Shown here: piece after piece, positions 34,718 to 46,446 of the stretch
How the letters are laid out: the number at the start of each line of letters is the position of its first letter
Numbering within the stretch: the first letter of the stretch is position 1
DNA from: Epinephelus fuscoguttatus
Lineage: Eukaryota; Chordata; Actinopteri; Perciformes; Serranidae
Length of the DNA: 64,000 nt
Reading direction: 5' to 3'
NCBI RefSeq assembly: GCF_011397635.1
Contig: NC_064773.1
Coordinates: 4,265,782-4,329,781 of the forward strand
The notes under the pieces: model-generated
The model's input: only the letters and a program-made list of their open reading frames with translations
Databases searched by the model: none
Told to the model about the DNA's origin: nothing
Made by a program: the position numbers and the translations under genes

Positions 34718-35112
34718 TTATGAATTATTGATAATTATTTAGACAGTGTCACCTGTCGACCTTCACACACCGTGACGAGCTGCTCTCTCTGCAACACGTC
34801 CGCTCTTTAAAAGGAAATGATGCTGTCCATCTACAATTATTGGTCTGATGCTGACGGGGGTTTGCTGTCGCAGCATGTCGCCATGGCAACCGCAGCGCCG
34901 AGGAGACGGTGATTATCCAACAGGCCGGTCGCTACGGGAAACCAACAATAGTGCTGATGGGATGGAGGGAAGACAACAAACTGACCCTGAGTCCGTGACT
35001 CCACATGAACTTCATCAGGTTTCACGCATGTGATTTTAATTCATATTTTAAGTCATGTTAGAACCAGTGTGTGATAGAACCTCACAGGTATGGAAGCTCA
35101 GTGCTGCCAAGA
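34718..35112 (-). repeat. Inverted repeat core, copy 2 (partner at 11650-12052)
   Basis: It is the near-identical reverse complement of copy 1; by eye I found only two substitutions in the comparable core (CGCG/TGCG near the GTGAAACC phrase and ACTGTTG/ACTATTG). Homology continues at much lower identity into about 35125-35470. It holds the same X-box (34877-34890), CCAAT and TTTAAA motifs. Confidence 0.9.
34877..34890 (+). promoter_or_regulatory. Putative RFX X-box
   Basis: GTCGCCATGGCAAC has two inverted half-sites, GTCGCC and GGCAAC, separated by AT. This is the arrangement bound by RFX-family dimers. It is conserved with copy 1. Function is not demonstrated. Confidence 0.5.
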
Positions 35113-35124
35113 AAAGAAAAAATA

Positions 35125-35875
35125 AAGAAAGAACCCGAGTCAAAATTATAACATGATGAGTTAAAAGAATGACTTTTTAAACAGAAATTATTATATGAGT
35201 AAAATAAAAGTCTTATTGTGTCAGTTTACCTACTGTCTCATAATTTGTTTTGGTAAGTAACTTCTTTAAGTATTTTGTTATTATGACTTGAAAAGAAAAG
35301 TTTTTTTAATCTAAATAGTAAAAAAAAAAACAGTTTCATAATTATGAATTTGAAAATCCAAACTTTTTAAACTCAAAATTTTGACTTGAATTTTGGTCTC
35401 TGATAATAACAATAATTCGACTTAAATAGTAAAAATGTTCAATTTAGTATTAGGTAAATTTGACTTACAATATGCTTTTTTTCATTGCTATCAACAACAT
35501 TTCTAAGATGTAATTTTAATTTATATCAAACCACAGTATATAATAAAACTTCAGAGTTATAGAAGCTCATTTATGCCATGAAAAGAAAAAAGCGAATATA
35601 GATGAAATGCATCAAAATTATGATGGCAAGTTAAAAATATTGCTTTTACAGAAGAAATTAATATATGTAGCAAAAATTGCATCAAGTCAAAAATATTGGA
35701 TGGTAAATTGACTTAACTGTATCACAATTTTAACTTGGTAAGTAATTTTTTTTTAATCTTAAAAAGTTTTTTTTGACTCAGTATGTCACAGTTTTTTTTA
35801 AAAAAAATTCAAAGTTTTAAATTACAATTGCAGATTTTTGACTTATAGAGTGCTGCAGTCCTAAAACCTGTAAAC
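35125..35875. other. Diverged flank of inverted repeat copy 2, AT-rich
   Basis: Loose similarity to 11340-11640 on the other strand, then AT-rich sequence. No gene seen. Confidence 0.45.
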
Positions 35876-36240
35876 GAGTTAGCATTTTAGCACTTCGGGC
35901 TCTTTTATCCTAAAGTCAACTGTTACTTGTTGTATGGCATAAAATACATCAGTAAATATTCCCTTCTGAATCGTAAAGTTTTTACGTCTAAAAAAAGGCA
36001 GTTGCTAACAAGTGGCTAAATGAGCGTACAAAACGTCATCACGCCGGACATGGCTTAACAGCCTCGTTGTGGTGGCGACATTAAGTCATGTGACTGTAGT
36101 ATAGTTTATATAACTTAACGTTAGCTTTTTACTTCTGGCAATTGCATTTAGGCTTAAAAATTATAAAGGTGGTGTTTATTTGTGAAGATTATCTTAAAGA
36201 ACAAACACATACAATACACTGTATTCACGTGCAGCAGGAT
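35876..36240 (-). repeat. Dispersed repeat family A, copy 1
   Basis: On the minus strand it shares the phrases AAAAAGCTAACGTTA, CATGACTTAATGTCGCCACC and a TTTATGCCATAC/TGTCGTA-type stretch with copies at 45415-45850 and 50265-50590. It is an ancient mobile element with unclear ends. Confidence 0.5.
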
Positions 36241-36611
36241 CCAAACACATTTGGATGCATGAGGACATAAAATGCCACAAAAAAAATCAGCCGTACAATG
36301 GTCCGTAAGAATCTGAGTAATTTCAATTAAAATTTGTACAAACCAAAAATGGTGAGTTGTTCACATATCGATAAACATTCTAGTATAAAATATGTTTAGA
36401 CATCATGTTTCCTGTAGAGTGTGATCAGACTGAAGTTGGGTTTGGTGTCTTCCAGCTCTGCAGCAGCTCCGAGCTTTGATCGTTTCATTCTCATTCATCA
36501 GGCTGACTCAACCATGCGTGCTAATTGCTCCAGTATGAAAAACCTTTCAGTTTTCTTCTGCTTTCATCACATCCATTGTCCCCCGTCTGCTCACCATCCT
36601 GTAACTGCAGG

Positions 36612-36707
36612 CTCAGGAAGGAATTCAAACGCTGCAAGGACAAAAACTGCAGGAGACTCAGCTGATTAATGAACTCACCAAACTTCAGGGGGAAATCACC
36701 AAATAAG
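36612..36707 (+). CDS. Possible terminal exon encoding a short coiled coil, gene unknown
   Basis: After a good acceptor (CCTGTAACTGCAG ending at 36611) a 32-codon frame ends in TAA: 31 residues beginning AQEGIQTLQGQKLQETQL and ending TKLQGEITK. Leu/Ile spacing and Gln/Glu content fit an amphipathic coiled coil. No upstream exon was found and I do not recognise the protein. It could be a chance frame or a remnant of a lost gene. Confidence 0.25.
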
Positions 36708-36709
36708 AT

Positions 36710-37329
36710 GCAACCGGTCTTTTTCTTCTGCTGAAGAGTTGTGACCACACCAGACCTGCTGGTTTAAGCTGTGATTACAAAACACTGATTAAAAAGTCTT
36801 GTAAATCAGCAATTTATGTAGCTTACTTTTACTTTTAAACAGTTTGAAAATACAAGCAAGAGCCTGTGGTGTTCTGAAAGCTCAGAAGTTAACTTTGGAG
36901 AACCACAAAGTTTACTACTGGGCCCACTGCTGTTCCCTAGATGTTTCCATTTCAGAAAATTTCCTATGATTTTACGTTAATACCAAGAGCTACAAAATTA
37001 GCGGACATATAAATAGCTCAGAAATACCAAGTAAAATATTACTATGTAATGAAAATAATAATAATTAAAACTTAAATTTAAGCGCAAACCATCTTTTTTT
37101 CTTTAAAAACAAAAATCAAATTTATCCATCTTGTACAAAAAAATATATTAAAGTGTCATTGTGTGTAAAATATAAAAGAAAGAAACATCAATATTAGTAG
37201 AGACAAACAGAAATTAAAATAGAGATTAAAGTTTTACTTTCTATTTTTTAAAAGAATAAACATTTTGACATAATAGCTCATAATTTTGATTTGAGTTCAT
37301 GAATTGAATATGTGAATATGAAGTTTATT
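36710..37329. other. AT-rich intergenic DNA
   Basis: No supported gene or repeat; it ends where the 172-bp tandem array begins. Confidence 0.45.
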
Positions 37330-39844
37330 AATTAATTTATTTACACTTAATCTATTTCAGTGTGAACCTCTTTACAGTTGGTACAGTTGTTTTTAAGGGT
37401 GCCTGCGCCTTTAAGAAGCCTGTTGAGTTCATTTGACTGGAGCTTCAATGACAGCATCCTTTTATTTATTTATTTGTACGTATAATTTATATATTTACCT
37501 GCAGTATTTGTCTCCCATATAATAAACCTGACCTGACAGTGTGAACCTCTTAACAGTCGCTACAGTTGTTTCTAATGGTGCCTGTTTCTTTAAGAAGTCT
37601 GTTGAGTTCATTTGACTGGAGCTTCAGTAACAACATCCTTTTTTTCTTTTATTTATATTGTAACGTCTCATCTATTTTTTCATGGCAGAATTCCTTCCAT
37701 ACCATAAACCTGACCTGACAGTGTGAACCTCTTTAGAGTTAGTACAGTTGTTTTTGACGGTGTCTGCGCCTTTCAGAAGCTTGATAACATCCTGTTATTT
37801 ATTAATTTTTTTTTTTTTTTACCATTTATCTATTTCATTCCTGGCAGTATTTGTCTTCTATACCATTAACCTGACCTCAGAGTTTGAAACTCTTTACAGT
37901 TGCTACAGTTGTTTTTTTTAACAGTAACTCCACTGTAAAAAGAAGAGTGTTGAGTTAATTTGAGTGGATCTTTTATGACAACATCCCTTTTTTAACATTT
38001 AATCAATTTAATTCCCGACAGTATTTGTCTTCCATATGATAAACCTAACCTGACAGTGTGAACCTCTTTGCAGTCGGTGCAGTTATTTTTGATGGTGCCT
38101 GCATCTTTAAGGAGCCTGATGACATTCTTTTATTTATTAATTAATCAATTAATTGACTTTTAATGTATTTATTTTCCAGCAGTATTTGTCCTCCATACCA
38201 TAAACCTGACCTGACAGTGTGAACCTCTTTACAGTCGGTACAGTTGTTTTTAAGGGTGCCTGCGCCTTTAAGAAGCCTGATGATGTTCTTTTATTAATTA
38301 CTTAATTAATCAATTAATTTATTTATTAACATATAATTTACTCATTTCCCGACAGTATTTGTCCTCCATACCATAAACCTGACCTGAAAGTGTGAACCTC
38401 TTTACAGTCGGTACAGTTGTTTTTAAGGGTGCCTGCACCTTTAAGAAGCCTGATGATGTTCTTTTATTAATTACTTAATTAATCAATTAATTTATTTATT
38501 AACATATAATTTACTCATTTCCCGACAGTATTTGTCCTCCATACCATAAACCTGACCTGAAAGTGTGAACCTCTTTACAGTCGGTACAGTTGTTTTTAAG
38601 GGTGCCTGCGCCTTTAAGAAGCCTGATGACGTTCTTTTATTAATTACTTAATTAATCAATTAATTTATTTATTAACATTTAATCTATTAATTTCCAGGCA
38701 GCATTTGTCCTCCATACCATAAACCTGACCTGAAAGTGTGAACCTCTTTACAGTCGGTACAGTTGTTTTTAAGGGTGCCTGCACCTTTAAGAAGCCTGAT
38801 GACGTTCTTTTATTAATTACTTAATTAATCAATTAATTTATTTATTAACATTTAATCTATTAATTTCCAGGCAGTATTTGTCCTCCATACCATAAACCTG
38901 ACCTGACAGTGTGAACCTCTTTACAGTCGGTACAGTTGTTTTTAAGGGTGCCTGCGCCTTTAAGAAGCCTGATGACGTTCTTTTATTAATTACTTAATTA
39001 ATCAATTAATTTATTTATTAACATTTAATCTATTAATTTCCAGGCAGCATTTGTCCTCCATACCATAAACCTGACCTGAAAGTGTGAACCTCTTTACAGT
39101 CGGTACAGTTGTTTTTAAGGGTGCCTGCACCTTTAAGAAGCCTGATGACGTTCTTTTATTAATTACTTAATTAATCAATTAATTTATTTATTAACATTTA
39201 ATCTATTAATTTCCAGGCAGTATTTGTCCTCCATACCATAAACCTGACCTGACAGTGTGAACCTCTTTACAGTCGGTACAGTTGTTTTTAAGGGTGCCTG
39301 CGCCTTTAAGAAGTCTGATGACGTTCTTTTATTAATTACTTAATTAATCAATTAATTTATTTATTAACATTTAATCTATTAATTTCCAGGCAGTATTTGT
39401 CCTCCATACCATAAACCTGACCTGAAAGTGTGAACCTCTTTACAGTCGGTACAGTTGTTTTTAAGGGTGCCTGCGCCTTTAAGAAGTCTGATGACGTTCT
39501 TTTATTAATTACTTAATGAATGAATTAATTTATTTATTAACATTTAATCTATTAATTTCCAGGCAGTATTTGTCCTCCATACCATAAACCTGACCTGAAA
39601 GTGTGAACCTCTTTACAGTCGGTACAGTTGTTTTTAAGGGTGCCTGCGCCTTTAAGAAGCCTGATGATGTTCTTTTATTAATTACTTAATTAATCAATTA
39701 ATTTATTTATTAACATAATTTACTCATTTCCCGACAGTATTTGTCCTCCATACCATAAACCTGACCTGAACGTGTGAACCTCTTTACAGTCGGTACAGTT
39801 GTTTTTAAGGGTGCCTGCGCCTTTAAGAAGCCTGATGACGTTCA
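37330..39844 (+). repeat. Tandem array, about 15 copies of a ~172-bp unit
   Basis: The phrase GTGAACCTCTTTACAG recurs at about 37363, 37540, 37722, 37884 (degenerate), 38057, 38218, 38391, 38569, 38737, 38908, 39083, 39257, 39428, 39602 and 39776, a spacing of 161-182 bp. Each unit carries CATACCATAAACCTGACCTG, GTTTTTAAGGGTGCCTGC, CTTTAAGAAGCCTGATGACG and an AT-rich linker (TTAATTAATCAATTAATTTA). Copies are diverged at the left and nearly identical at the right, where variants partly alternate (GCGCC/GCACC). Confidence 0.95.
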
Positions 39845-39940
39845 CTCTTCTTTAAAACTCACACACAGTCAGACTCCATCTTTAAACCGGCCCACACGGC
39901 TGAAGAGCCGTTTGGACTTTTGACGTCGAATTTTCAAACG
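39845..39940 (+). other. Possible dusp16 5' noncoding exon and promoter region
   Basis: Non-repetitive, GC-richer sequence follows the tandem array, and a strong splice donor (CAAACG then GTGAGTGAAC) sits at 39940/39941. The dusp16 start codon is in an exon with an acceptor at 55380-55381, so an upstream noncoding exon is required. This is the best plus-strand candidate seen before it, but the link is inference; the exon start is arbitrary here. Confidence 0.35.
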
Positions 39941-40254
39941 GTGAGTGAACCGTAATTTCTGGTTTAAAGTCTATAAATCACCATCTGGTAAAGTTCCGTT
40001 AACGGGGGCCTAACGTTAAAGTTTAGTCCGTGTGTGTGTTGACCCGAGCACCGTGTGTGAGTGTGTAACGACAGGAACATGAAGAAGGAAAATGTCGCTG
40101 TTGTTTAAGGTTGTTTTCACCGGAGTCGGCCTGGCGGTCAGTCGGTCGGTAACATCGAAACACACCAACAAAATGTCAGAGAGCAGCTAGCTAACGTTAA
40201 CGCTAACGTAACGGCTGAAAATGTCGCCCAAATACCTCCACAAGTTCACACACA

Positions 40255-41990
40255 CTCTGTCATACACACAGTTACCCCTCACACACTGCTCACATAACTT
40301 TATATTAACTGACAGTAAAGTTAAATCTCACATTTTCAATAATCTCGTCTAACGTCAAACCTCATTTAAATAACAGGAGTTATTAGTTGGTGGAGTACAC
40401 GTTACTTTTGCGTTACTTTATGAGACCAACAGTGTTTGACCAATGTTTAATATATGTAACTTAACTTCAGAGGAAACTTCAACACAAGTTAACATCATAT
40501 TTTGTACAGAAATTCACGTAGAAGTTGACCCACACTCATTTCATACACTTATTTACTTTTCAAATATTTTATATTAGCTTTTAGTTAATGAAGTATGTGT
40601 TCCTTTTACATTATTTTATCACAATAACTTAAACGAATCCCTTAATGTATTATGTAATATATACTTTGCATTAACTTCAGTAGTAACTCCAATTTGAGTT
40701 AATGTCTTGTTTTGAAGAGAAATTCATGTAGAAGGTTATACTTATATACTTATACTCATGTCATACACTTATTTACTCTTTAAAAACTGTTCACACAACT
40801 TTTTATTTGCTAACATTAAAGTTAAGTCTTACATCTCCAATGATCTCCCCCAATTCAAAACCTACTTTAAATAAAATGAATTTTTAAGTAAATGCAGTAT
40901 ACATTACTTAAATGAATCCCTTAAGGTTTGATCAATGTGTACTTTATATAACTTACATTAAGAACAGAAGAAACTCCAACATTAGTTCACATCTTATTTT
41001 TGCAGAGACATTCATGTAGAAGTTGACCCACACTCATTTCATACACATATTTACTCTTCAAATACTGTTCCCTTAACTTTATGTTAGCTGACATTTAAGT
41101 TAAATCTTACATTTGTAATGATCTCCCTCCAATGCCAAACCTCCTTTAAATAACAGGAGTTTTTAAGTACATGTAGTATACATTACCTTATGGTACCAAC
41201 TTAAACAAATCCCTTAAGGTTTGATCAATGTGTATTTTATATAACTTCAGAAATTGCAACATGAGTTAACATCTTATTTAGTATAGAAATTCATGTAGAA
41301 TCTTGTCATACACATATTTACTCTTTAAAAACTGTTCCCTTAACTTCATATTAGCTGACATTAAAGTTAAGTCATACATTTCCAGTCCTCTTCCTCTAAT
41401 GCTAACCTCCTTAAAATAGTCTTTAAGTACGTGCAGTATACACTACTTTATGATACCAACTTAAACAAATCCCTTAATGTTTGATCAATGTTTAATAAAT
41501 ATAACTTATATTAACTTAAGAAGAAACTCCAACATGAGTTAACATCTTATTTTGCGTAGAAATTCATGTAGAAGTTGACCCATACTCATGTCATACACTT
41601 ATTTACTCTTTATTAGCTGACATTGATGTTAAATCTATATAACTGGTGTTGTGAATGTTAGAAGAAAATGTCATCCAAATGTTTAAGTTCTTTTAAAGGT
41701 TGACCCAAATTATTTTATACTCATATTTACTTCTTAAATACTGTTTACACAACTTTATGTCAGCTTATATTAAAGTAGATCGTCTGCTAATCTCCTCGTA
41801 ATGCCAACCCCCCTTTAAATACCAAGAGTTTTTAGTAGATGGATTGTAAGAAGCTTTTATGGTACTTTATGATACCATCTTAAACAAAACCCTTAATTTT
41901 TATTAAGTGTTTGTGATATGTACAGTAACTAATATCATGAAAGATCGACAAAAATTAGGTCCAATTTGTGTAAAAGTTTATACACATTTT
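40255..41990 (+). repeat. Diverged tandem array, ~210-290-bp units
   Basis: The phrase AAATTCATGTAGAAG (with variants) recurs at about 40510, 40722, 41008, 41287 and 41560. Around it are repeated 'GACCCACACTCATTTCATAC', 'TTATATTAGCTGACATTAAA' and 'AAACCTCCTTTAAATAACAG'. Five to six copies with substantial divergence. Different in sequence from the 172-bp array. Confidence 0.75.
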
Positions 41991-43589
41991 AAAATTCCTT
42001 AATTTCAAAAGTCTTAATTTTCAGTTTTGGGGATGTTTACCTGAGGAGCTTTGTCACATCATGAATGGGAAAATGGACAAAGTTAATCATTTTACGTTAG
42101 TAACCCGGTGATGATAATCCTGTGAACTGTCAACAAAAGACATCACTAACTCACTTTATCTTTAGAGCTTCCGGGAATCAACACATGATTAAGTGCACCC
42201 CTTAAAAATCCATCATCAAATTTTAATAGTTTACTTCAAAAAAAATTTTTTAAATGGCATTGATTGGAAAATTAAGGACATTAAAGGGATACAGTACAGA
42301 TTTTTGGTCATGGAAGTGGTGCGTTAAATCAGTGTGTAAACATATTTAATCTAGGAGAGATGATTTCAAAGGTGAAACTGTCGCTTTGTAATTAATGTAC
42401 TTTATCTTTCCGCTCCAATGCTTCATATTAAGAGATGTGATGTGTGTTTTATGGTCATAAATTTACCTAATTGCTGACTGTGGGGCAAAAAACTTCCCCT
42501 AATAAAGGGATCTTTTTATTTCGCTTTGAGCAGCAGAAATGGTGGTATCGATGACGATAATTCTCATTATGTGTATTTATTAAAATGTACATTTAGTGTC
42601 AAGTCGCGCACACCGGGTCACACTGTGACACTGCTGCTCATTATTTTTTATTGTATCCTGTGATTATAGTTTCGGCTCATTGAGGAAGTTGGCGTTCAGC
42701 TGTGAGAATCGACAGGGTTTGTTTTTCACAGCGAGCAGATTTAAAGGTCACACTTTAAAATCTGCGTGTAAACATGAGCGTGATGGAGCTGTGTGGAGGT
42801 GGAGGTGTTGCTGTACCTGATGATCAGGTTTTTGGTGGATTGTTGTCTGTTCAGTTATGAAAACCCAATAACACTTGTTTGTGTTGATTTTTATTTTCAT
42901 GAGGAACTGAGAGTTATCTGAACTGGGTTGGACTTTATTTAATAGATAAGGGAGTTTTTAAAAATGTCCTTTTTCTGTGGAAACCAATGGGCTTGAAGCT
43001 GAGAGCCACAGACAGGAAGTCAGATAGTGCTGATAGACGGACTAACACAGGATTTGTTGAAAATAACATCAGACTTCTACTTAAAAAAGCAATAACAGCT
43101 TTATGTAATACTTGAAGCCATTAGAGATATTTATTGATTTATGTTTGTCCCTGAAAACTGAGAATTAAACACCTTTGCTATAAGATTTTATTTAGATTTC
43201 TCAATATATCTGTACACTTCCCCACATCAACATATGCCAACGTTTTGCCAGCAAGTGTAGTTGTCCAGCAAATCAAAATATCAACGGCCAAATGTCTGGT
43301 GGGAAATATGCTAAATAGATTCATTAATAGCATATTAAATAGCCTAATATTGTGTGACCCATAAGATGTAATGTAAGATAAGGTAAGGTATTACTTTAAT
43401 GTCCCTGAGGGGCAATTTGAGATACAGACAGGAGTCACGAGTACAAGAAAACATACAGTACAAATACATAATGCACAGTATCCAGTGTCACACACTGTCA
43501 GGGATAAATCATGGACATTAAGGGTCAGTGCTTCTTAAGATAAGCAATAGCAGATGGGACAAAAGACGATATGATATATGTTCACCAAC
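41991..43589. other. Putative dusp16 intron or intergenic DNA, no gene seen
   Basis: Mixed, mostly AT-rich DNA. Near 43385-43470 a phrase like TTAATGTCCCTGAGGGGCAA resembles a fish retroelement fragment. Nothing else is supported. Confidence 0.4.
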
Positions 43590-43785
43590 TTAAATATAAA
43601 CTTGCAGACCAGAGTGCGACCCTGCCTCTTCAGAGAAATCACCACATCCATGGCAGTTAGCGTGCTTGGTGCAGGTGACGGCTTCATGGATCATGTTCTC
43701 CAGGAAAACCTTTAGTACACGATGGGTCTCCTCGTAGATCAGACCAGAAGTAGCCTTCACCACAGTGAGCCAGATGGCAGATAGC
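43590..43785 (-). pseudogene. Histone H4 pseudogene (frameshifted, N-terminally truncated)
   Basis: The minus-strand frame reads [20 protein letters not shown] then [10 protein letters not shown], matching the H4 histone fold ([30 protein letters not shown]). A shift to another frame near 43655 gives [16 protein letters not shown], matching H4 [21 protein letters not shown]. The last residues are lost. Upstream only AI-L-V traces of the RRLARRGGVKRI region remain and the N-terminal tail is absent. Several substitutions and the frameshift make it nonfunctional. It may be a decayed histone-gene copy or a retrocopy; no poly(A) tract or stem-loop was recognised. Confidence 0.85.
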
Positions 43786-43889
43786 AGCCTGTCTTTTTTG
43801 TGTGTTTTATCACTGTTTAAATGCAGGCTATTTAAAAAATGTTTGGTAGTTCTTCTACATGGCTGGAATTCTGGAATATTGATGGCCAT

Positions 43890-45414
43890 AGAAAGAATTG
43901 TGAACTCTAGTTGATGTTAAAGTAGGGCTTAAATGATTACGATACTGATAATACTAGTGCCCTTAAAGTGATACTGATACCAATAAAGTCTGTCATTTGA
44001 TAAATCGTTCGGGATCAATTTGAGTTTGTTAGGACTGTTAAAAAGCTTGGTGTTGGATGTTAGCCACTGTTGCTGTGTTAGCTTGTGTTTACAGGGCAGA
44101 CGTTAAACTGACTATTTGCCACAAGGAAACAGGAGATGGCTCTTGAGAAGGCAGCAACAGAAAGTTTACTAATCTGGCAGGAAGTCGGGGTGGTATGGGA
44201 TCAGACCCTGGTGCAAAAAGGACCAAATGCAGGCATTGTTTGACTGGAGATGTTTCGATAATACTTGGTGCTGGGTTATTTTGGTCGATACCTTAAAGGT
44301 CTTGAGTCCTGGGCTACAGATATAAGTGAGTCCAGGTGGTTTCAATATGATCTCAGTCAGTTCATTCAGACACAACAGACCACACATATCAGCCTGAAAC
44401 ACCAGATACTTCCAAACACCCTTTTTCTTTAAGTATCTTGTGTGTTCAAACCCTGGCTGCTTCGCTGACGGTGTGGTGACTTGAGGTTCGGCCGGAGGCG
44501 TCCACATGAGAGATGAAGTCCAGGATTATGAGGCTCAAGGCGGGATGATATCACAGCTCTGGATGAGAACGTGGCGTCTGTTTGGCAGTGAGCTGCAGGG
44601 CTGATCCTCTGTTTGGACTCTACAAACAGATTTTTGTTTTAAAAACTTCAAACTTCAGCACAGATTAGTTAAATGTCCTATTTTTAACACATTAACAGAA
44701 GCCTTTTTGTGTATGAAATGGGTCAAACTGTAGTTAAAAATACAAATATGTTTGTTTTGTAATAGGAGTATGCTCATAACTGTTTGGCTGTATGGATCAG
44801 CTGTAGTCTCAGTTAAAGTTAAAACTTAAATCAATCGTCAGACAAATATCATTCACTGACGGACTCAACAACCTGACCAAACGGTTCATTAGTAGCTTCT
44901 CTGGAGTTCTCAATCACATTGCTTGATCTTCATCAGTACACAGAGCAGTAGATATTTAAATTCTGATACTTCTTTGTACTTTAAGGACTTGTTGTTCATG
45001 GTGGCTCTAAAGTTTTAGTGTGCAGGATTTCTGGGGTTTAGTGGCATATATTGGTGAGGGCTGCAGATTGCAACCAGCTGAAACTTCTGCTTAGAAATCC
45101 TTCAGTGTTCTTTATTCAGGAGGTTTTTACCGACAGCTGAATTATCCACAGGGATCTTTTCCTCTCCAAAACAAACGCACACAGTGATTTATGTTGATAA
45201 AAACACAGAATGAAGCAGTTTTATGTTGCAAATCAGTGTTTATTCGACCATGCTTGTTGCAGATGGGCCTCTAACTGTGGTGGCCGATGCGAAAACACAA
45301 ATAGAGTGTGCCAGGGCTGACGTCAAAACCCGGAAGTTTAGCATCGCGCTGGTTCCCGGAAGAGAAAGTGAATGTGATTTTTGCATTGTGTTTGGATTAT
45401 GTTTTTGATACTTA
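43890..45414. other. Putative intron or intergenic DNA, scattered repeat fragments
   Basis: No exon supported. From about 45008 a phrase like TTTAGTGTGCAGGATTTCTG resembles the end of a fish DNA transposon. The minus-strand ORF at 44169-44507 has no domain. Confidence 0.4.
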
Positions 45415-45850
45415 CAGGTTTTGTTCAGCGAGATAATCTTCACATATGAACACCTTTCATACCGCATTTGAATCTTAAATGCGATCGCCAGAAGTAAAAA
45501 GCTAACGTTAGGCTTTAACGGACTACATGACTACTCCACAGTCGCATGACTCTTGACGTCACCTCCACTAAGCTTTCAACTGATTTCGGCCGCTTTATTT
45601 TAAAAACATTGTATAATGGGGAAATCGGACTGTTTAAGCTAAATAAGAAGCTGTAATGGCGGACTGCCAGCACTCTCGCCTGTTCGGGTGTGATGACGTT
45701 TAATGTCCCCGACAGGGTTTGTAGTCGTATTGAGCAACTTGTTAGCAACCGCCTTTTTTACTACACGTAAAGCTTCAAAATTCACAAGTAGGGTATTTAC
45801 TGACGTGTTTTATGTCGTAGAACAAAACCTGAAACTCTCTGAAGCTTTTG
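45415..45850 (+). repeat. Dispersed repeat family A, copy 2
   Basis: It shares AAAAAGCTAACGTTAGG, CAGTCGCATGACT and TTTACTGACGTGTTTTATG/TCGTAG with 50265-50590 in the same orientation and with 35876-36240 in the opposite one. Boundaries not defined. Confidence 0.55.
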
Positions 45851-46076
45851 TTAACTACAGACCTTAGATAAGAGAACCGGAAGTGCTAAAAGCGCTAACG
45901 GAGTTCGGGGTTTACTGGCACACTCTATTGCTCAATCTAAAGCCAGTGTTTGGTTTGTCCGTTCTGGGCTACTGTAGAAACATGGTACTCTCTAAACAGC
46001 TCATTCCAAGGTAACGAGAACACAACAATTTTTATTTTTCAGGTGATTATACACCATAATAAAAATATACGTACTA

Positions 46077-46438
46077 TAGGGCTGCAATGATTAGTCGACT
46101 AATCGAATAGTCGAATTGACTATTAAAATAATCGGTGACTATTTTAATTTAGTCTTTTTTCATACAAAAGTACTATAAAAGTACCCCAAAATACTCTTCA
46201 ATACTCACGTTCAAATATTGGCAGCTTTACACACTTTCCCATGACGGTGAACTAAAACCCTCTGGCGTGAGTACGAAACAAGACATTAGGATTAGCGTTG
46301 GGAGAGACAGACCAGCATTTTTCAACATTTTAACACATTTTAACACATTTTTCAATAAAATGATTTGTCGACTAATCGAAACAATCAACAGATTAGTTGA
46401 CAATAAAACAATAAAAATAATCGTTAGTTGCAGCCCTA
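46077..46438. mobile_element. hAT MITE with TIR TAGGGCTGCAAYGATTAGTC
   Basis: The left end TAGGGCTGCAATGATTAGTC and the right end ...TTAGTTGCAGCCCTA are inverted. Flanking octamers ACGTACTA (46069-46076) and ACGTGCTA (46439-46446) agree at 7 of 8, an 8-bp hAT target duplication. Internally repeated TCGACTAATCGA. Non-coding, 362 bp. Confidence 0.85.
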
Positions 46439-46446
46439 ACGTGCTA

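Noticed and set aside
37330..39844. CRISPR-like repeat array
   Set aside because: The units are ~172 bp throughout with no unique spacers, in a vertebrate genome. It is a minisatellite/satellite array.
43590..43889. A functional histone H4 or H4-like gene
   Set aside because: It has a frameshift, loss of the N-terminal tail and C-terminus, and substitutions at invariant positions.
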